Below are positions 60,212 through 64,000 of a stretch of 64,000 nt of DNA, one piece after another. Below the pieces are notes generated by a model, which saw nothing but the letters and a program-made list of their open reading frames with translations, was not told where the DNA came from and searched no databases. Origin of the DNA: Lachnoclostridium edouardi (GTDB taxonomy: Bacteria > Bacillota > Clostridia > Lachnospirales > Lachnospiraceae); the NCBI RefSeq assembly GCF_900240245.1, contig NZ_OESQ01000001.1, forward strand, positions 709,507 through 773,506, written 5' to 3'. The position numbers were made by a program, and so were the translations under genes. Each line of letters starts with the position of its first letter. Positions within the stretch are counted from its first letter, which is position 1.

Positions 60212-61459
60212 GTTTTTTTCTTTCACCAGCCACCCAAATGCCGCTTTTTTTATGTAATCCCAAAATCCGGCTTTTTCTACAGACCCGTCTGTGACAATCT
60301 CTACCTGACCTAATTCTTTTCCTCCCAAACTATACCGCAGCACTCCGGCTTTCTGTCCAGGTTCCACAGGGGCCTGCAGGGCTTCTTCCAGCTCCGCAGT
60401 TTTCTCTACAGCCGAAAAATCCTCCCCGTTCATACCCAGATAAGAAAAGGTTCCTTCATATTTTAAAGGCACTTCTTCCGTTTTTCCTCCCAAAACCTTC
60501 ATGTTCTCCAAAGGCGGCATCTCTTTATCTTCATAAAGACTGCAGTTTGCATATCCATAATTCAGCATAGAAACTGCATCTGCAAACCTGGCCTTATAAT
60601 CAGGCGCCGCCATAACTACTGCAATCAGCCTGACTCCGTCCTTATTTGCCGTTGCAGAAAGACAATATTTTGCAATGGATGTGGAGCCTGTTTTTAAACC
60701 TGTAACTTCAAAATTTGTAGCCATTTTCAAAAGCTTGTTAGTATTGGACAGTCCAAATTCTTTTGTGCCCTGCTTTGTTACATGAGTAATATTTTCCATC
60801 CATATTGTAGAATAATTGTGAATCTGGGGATACTTGTTAATCAGCTCTCTGGACATTAAAGCAATGTCTCTGGCTGTAGTCAAATGAGTAGGCGATTCCG
60901 TCAAGCCGCAGCAGTCCTCAAAATGAGTGCCTGTCATTCCAAGGCCCTGGGCCCTTTCGTTCATCATTCTTACAAATTCCTGCTCACTTCCGGCTATGTA
61001 TTCTGCCATAGCTACAGAAGCGTCATTTCCGGAGGCTACCACAATACATTTAATTAAGGTTTCAACTGTCTGTACCTCGCCTTCCTCTAAAAAGACCTGG
61101 GAGCCTCCCATGGATTTTGCATAGGCGCTTGTCACTACCTGATCGTCCAGCTTGATTTTCCCTGAATCCAGCGCGTCAAAAATCAGAATCAAGGTCATAA
61201 TTTTTGTTATACTTGCCGGGCTTCTCTGTTCATCTGGATTCTTTTCAAAAATTACCTGGCCTGTGCCTGCTTCCATTAAAATCCCACTTGGCGCCTGAAT
61301 ATCTACCGCCCCCGTGGCCGCAGTCTCTTCTGTTTCTGCAATTCTCTGAATTACTGCATCACTGCTTACCGACACGGCTACCTCTTTAGCCGCTACATTT
61401 TCCACTGGAATAAGAACAGCCAGCAGTATTGTAAGCAAAATGACTTGTATTCTTTTCAT
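60206..61459 (-). CDS. D-alanyl-D-alanine carboxypeptidase (PBP5/DacF type)
   Basis: About 417 residues: signal peptide (about 1-24), penicillin-binding peptidase S11 domain with SxxK in SPASITKIM, SGN in VASGNDASVAMAE and KTG in LKTGSTSIAK, then the PBP5-like C-terminal beta domain (about 290-400) and an amphipathic end that docks on the membrane. It trims pentapeptides in peptidoglycan; DacF and DacB of this group act on the spore cortex. The frame opens at 61516, but ATG 61459 follows AGGGA and starts MKRIQVILLTILLAV, a proper signal peptide. Confidence 0.92.
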   Translation of the reverse strand: MKRIQVILLTILLAVLIPVENVAAKEVAVSVSSDAVIQRIAETEETAATGAVDIQAPSGILMEAGTGQVIFEKNPDEQRSPASITKIMTLILIFDALDSGKIKLDDQVVTSAYAKSMGGSQVFLEEGEVQTVETLIKCIVVASGNDASVAMAEYIAGSEQEFVRMMNERAQGLGMTGTHFEDCCGLTESPTHLTTARDIALMSRELINKYPQIHNYSTIWMENITHVTKQGTKEFGLSNTNKLLKMATNFEVTGLKTGSTSIAKYCLSATANKDGVRLIAVVMAAPDYKARFADAVSMLNYGYANCSLYEDKEMPPLENMKVLGGKTEEVPLKYEGTFSYLGMNGEDFSAVEKTAELEEALQAPVEPGQKAGVLRYSLGGKELGQVEIVTDGSVEKAGFWDYIKKAAFGWLVKEKNL

Positions 61460-61668
61460 AACATCCCTGCCTATTTCTGCCATTATTAATGTATAAGCCG
61501 TTTTTTCTTCATTCATACTTTTTATTTTAAAAATGTAAGAGAAATTTTATGACAAAATACGACGCCATATGATATACTAGCTTATAAGAACAAAGAACTT
61601 TAAGAATCATTCACAAGGTATTCTAAAGGTGTTACTTTTTTAAGATAAATTACGGGAGTTGTTTTAAT

Positions 61669-63141
61669 ATGAGTAAAAGTGAATATAGAAGAAGAGTCAG
61701 CCGCAGAAGAAGACGAAGATTTATCAGCCATTTGCCTGTGGTTTTCCTTTGTTTAGCCGCGGCTGTTATATTAGGCTTTGCCGTATGGTTCCTTACGGGA
61801 AAGATAAAAGGCCATTTTTCTTCCAATGTGAATGGGGCCACCCCCAGCAATGCTTCAGAGATCAATCCGGATTCCTCTTCCCAGGATAATGGCTCAGATG
61901 ACCCGGCTCAGACGGATGCAGAAAATAATTTAACCGGCGTGGATGCTTTAATCGCCCAGGCAGACCGTCTTGCCGCAGGATATGACTATGACAAGGCCAT
62001 TGCCCTGCTTTCTGAAAATGAAGAATATGCCTCAGATCCAAAGGTGTCTCAGGCTATCGCCGGATATGAAGCTGTTAAGTCCACCTTAGTCCGGGCAAAT
62101 CCTAAGGAAGTTACCCATGTATTTTTCCACTCTCTGATTATGGACACTTCCAAAGCTTTTGACGGGGACAGCAGAACTCCCGGATATAACCAGGTGATGA
62201 CTACAAAAGATGAATTTATGAAAATTCTTCAGTCAATGTATGACAAAGGTTTTGTGCTGGTTAGAATCCACGATATTGCATATGAGGTTACTGATGAAAA
62301 TGGTCAGCCTCATTTTAAGGAAGGGGATATTATGCTGCCGGAGGGCAAAAAGCCTTTCGTTATGTCTCAGGACGACGTGTGCTATTATGAATATATGGAG
62401 GGGGACGGATTTGCCAGCAGAATTATTATAGGCCCTGACGGCAAGCCTACTTGTGAAATGAAAATGGATGATGGTTCCGTCTCTGTAGGTTCTTATGATT
62501 TAATTCCTCTGTTAGAGGATTTTATTCAGGAGCATCCTGATTTTTCTTATAAAGGCGCCAGGGCGATTATTGCTTTTACAGGATATAACGGTATTTTAGG
62601 CTACCGCACAGATGAGTCCTACAGGGACACAAATCCTAATTTGGAGGCTGACAGGGAGACTGCAAAGCAAGTAGCTCAGTGTCTTAGAGATAACGGCTGG
62701 GAGCTGGCTTCTCACAGCTGGGGCCATAAAAATCTGGGGGGAGTAGATATTGACACTTTCCATGCAGATACTGACAAATGGGAAAGCCAGGTAGAGTCTC
62801 TGATCGGTCCTACTGATATTATTCTCTATCCTTTTGGAGCAGAAATAGGCGACTGGCATCCATATACTACTGACAATGAACGTTTTGTCTATCTTTATAA
62901 TGCAGGCTTCCGCTATTTCTGTAATGTAGACTCCAGCCAGTACTGGGTTCAGATTCAGGATACTTATATGCGCCAGGGCAGACGCAATCTGGACGGCTAC
63001 AGAATGTATTATGATCTTCCTGAAACTAATCCCACAAAAGATCATTTAAGCGATCTTTTTGATGTTTCTGAAGTCTTCGACAGAAGCAGACCTGTGCCTG
63101 TACCTCCTATGGGAGGCGGCGACCAGTCAGGCCAGGCGTAA
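61669..63141 (+). CDS. Membrane-anchored polysaccharide deacetylase (NodB-like)
   Basis: 490 residues: very basic start (RRRVSRRRRRR), one membrane helix (about 24-46), a Ser/Asp/Asn-rich stalk (about 50-90), a helical TPR-like segment (about 90-130) and a NodB-type domain. MSQDDVCYYEYM gives the motif-1 aspartates and ELASHSWGH the His-x-x-x-His metal pair; PFGAEIGDW is near motif 3. Members remove acetyl groups from peptidoglycan or other surface sugars. ATG after GGGAG. The sequence differs from common PgdA, so the substrate is uncertain. Confidence 0.82.
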   Translation: MSKSEYRRRVSRRRRRRFISHLPVVFLCLAAAVILGFAVWFLTGKIKGHFSSNVNGATPSNASEINPDSSSQDNGSDDPAQTDAENNLTGVDALIAQADRLAAGYDYDKAIALLSENEEYASDPKVSQAIAGYEAVKSTLVRANPKEVTHVFFHSLIMDTSKAFDGDSRTPGYNQVMTTKDEFMKILQSMYDKGFVLVRIHDIAYEVTDENGQPHFKEGDIMLPEGKKPFVMSQDDVCYYEYMEGDGFASRIIIGPDGKPTCEMKMDDGSVSVGSYDLIPLLEDFIQEHPDFSYKGARAIIAFTGYNGILGYRTDESYRDTNPNLEADRETAKQVAQCLRDNGWELASHSWGHKNLGGVDIDTFHADTDKWESQVESLIGPTDIILYPFGAEIGDWHPYTTDNERFVYLYNAGFRYFCNVDSSQYWVQIQDTYMRQGRRNLDGYRMYYDLPETNPTKDHLSDLFDVSEVFDRSRPVPVPPMGGGDQSGQA

Positions 63142-63159
63142 TCTTTTCACTGATAACAA

Positions 63160-63213
63160 AGGAGCTGCCACAATATAACCAGTTTAATATCTGATTCATA
63201 TTGCAGCAGCTCC
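63160..63213. terminator. Hairpin between the deacetylase and G3E genes
   Basis: AGGAGCTGC and GCAGCTCCT pair, with an inner CAATAT/ATATTG, between two convergent genes. T-runs are short on both sides. Confidence 0.55.
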
Positions 63214-63233
63214 TGTATATTTATACTGACATT

Positions 63234-64000
63234 TTAAAATTGTACTATATCTTTGATTTCTTTATCCGGCTCTACTGATTCTGCGTAAAGAAGAGGTCCT
63301 TCTCCGCCGTAATCCTTCCAATATTCCACGGCAACCTTAGCCCGCACCTTTACCCAATTTCCGTTTTCCAACAGTCTGGCTTCTCTGGCCTTGCACACAA
63401 ATCCCAGAAATGTCATATCAGCCTCACAGCAGGTCATTGCCATTCTTCCCGGAACAAAGTAATTTTTAGGAAAATCAGGAGCTTTCATTACCATGGCGGT
63501 AAATTCCACAACCTTTCCCACATATCGCTCCGGCTTATCCATACAGTCAATATACCAGATTCCATAGTCCTCAGGGCTGATCTGGATTACATCTGCTTTC
63601 ATGTCATATGGCAGATCTTCTTCTGTAATCTCCGGCTCCACCTCTCCCTCTAAGGTTTCGAATACAATATCAGCCTTCCGTCCCATGGCCTTAATGGTAC
63701 GTCTGTAAACGCCTAAGGTTTCTTCTTCAATTCCGTCGCAGCGGTTCATAATCACCAGCTCTGTATTCCTTAACATGGCTCCTAAAAGAGGCTTCATATT
63801 TTTTAAATACAAATCAAAGGTAGATCCGTCTACAATGGTAATCTGCTGATAAATTACCCAGTCCTCAGGAATTTTTAAGTCATCCTGATTCCACATGCCG
63901 TTCCACTCAATTACAACTCTTTCCGGATTGTAAAGCAGTTCTATTTCCTCCAGCCACTGAGGCGTCATCTGGGAAAAATCTTCTACATAAACGACTGCTG
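63234..64000 (-). CDS. G3E-family GTPase with TIGR03943-type C-terminal domain (5' end outside window)
   Basis: The frame has no stop up to the window edge (codons before the ATG at 63968 read AVVYVEDFSQ), so this is the C-terminal part of a longer protein. VVIEWNGMWNQDDLKIPEDW and TELVIMNRCDG (the NxxD guanine-binding motif variant) fit the second half of CobW/G3E GTPases; GRMAMTCCEADMTFLGFVC near the end, with two adjacent Cys, is the domain shared with TIGR03943 (DUF1980) proteins. The family is found next to a YcgQ-type permease and is thought to work in metal handling. The P-loop lies outside the window. Confidence 0.75.
   Translation of the reverse strand, partial: AVVYVEDFSQMTPQWLEEIELLYNPERVVIEWNGMWNQDDLKIPEDWVIYQQITIVDGSTFDLYLKNMKPLLGAMLRNTELVIMNRCDGIEEETLGVYRRTIKAMGRKADIVFETLEGEVEPEITEEDLPYDMKADVIQISPEDYGIWYIDCMDKPERYVGKVVEFTAMVMKAPDFPKNYFVPGRMAMTCCEADMTFLGFVCKAREARLLENGNWVKVRAKVAVEYWKDYGGEGPLLYAESVEPDKEIKDIVQF

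Overview
The window looks like a chromosomal segment of a spore-forming, anaerobic, low-G+C Clostridia, most likely a Lachnospiraceae gut bacterium. Supporting signs: a rpsT / gpr / spoIIP / lepA / hemW block and a CIRCE-controlled hrcA-grpE-dnaK-dnaJ operon, sporulation genes, EFR1 ferredoxin, AzlCD, MATE exporters, choline-binding-type wall repeats, strong GGAGG ribosome sites and AT-rich consensus promoters. I saw no tRNA, rRNA or CRISPR array.

Layout. 1-1200: end of a decayed mobile element, with an N-terminally truncated tyrosine integrase apparently cut by an IS3-like insertion, lying against the 3' end of rlmD. 1.2-5.6 kb: rlmD, a small acidic-tail membrane protein, pcrA. 5.6-11.5 kb: a three-gene envelope operon (MMPL transporter, secreted coiled-coil protein, wall-binding protein) divergent from a TetR gene, with facing promoters over a perfect palindrome. 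11.5-15.2 kb: small regulators and enzymes (DUF1836, YerC, HAD phosphatase, alarmone synthetase) and an orphan NMT1-type lipoprotein. 15.3-16.7 kb: a SigV-RsiV-like ECF sigma / anti-sigma pair. 16.9-19.8 kb: an orphan PrpR-type activator, a decayed patch (MalY/PatB tail fused to a DUF3991-like fragment) and a lipoprotein. 19.9-26.9 kb: ftsH, a small protein, a MATE exporter, azlCD, a radical SAM enzyme, a Crp/Fnr regulator and a cupin.

26.9-27.4 kb holds no gene but has a perfect TTGACA-17-TATAAT promoter on the minus strand, starting a purine-rich, about 430-nt untranslated stretch that ends in a hairpin: the best candidate here for an undescribed RNA. 27.5-36.4 kb is a minus-strand run: an AllE-like ureidoglycine aminohydrolase, a Dpp/Opp-type ABC importer whose dppB carries an in-frame stop, a ROK repressor and a membrane-anchored acidic protein. 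36.5-42.9 kb: MATE exporter, dnaJ, dnaK, grpE, hrcA. 43.0-45.6 kb: two convergent 3D-domain secreted proteins and an EFR1 ferredoxin sit between the heat-shock and hemW blocks. 45.7-51.9 kb: hemW, lepA, spoIIP, gpr, rpsT and a small XRE regulator. 52-64 kb: a 1290-residue repeat-rich surface protein, a sigma-like protein, a MarR/FUSC export operon, a CofE-like ligase, a D,D-carboxypeptidase, a NodB-type deacetylase and the C-terminal part of a G3E GTPase running off the end.

Three copies of a palindromic intergenic repeat (about 12.55, 43.88 and 45.67 kb) link otherwise unrelated gene ends. Many longest open frames start too far upstream; I moved starts to the codon with the better ribosome site and say so in each entry.
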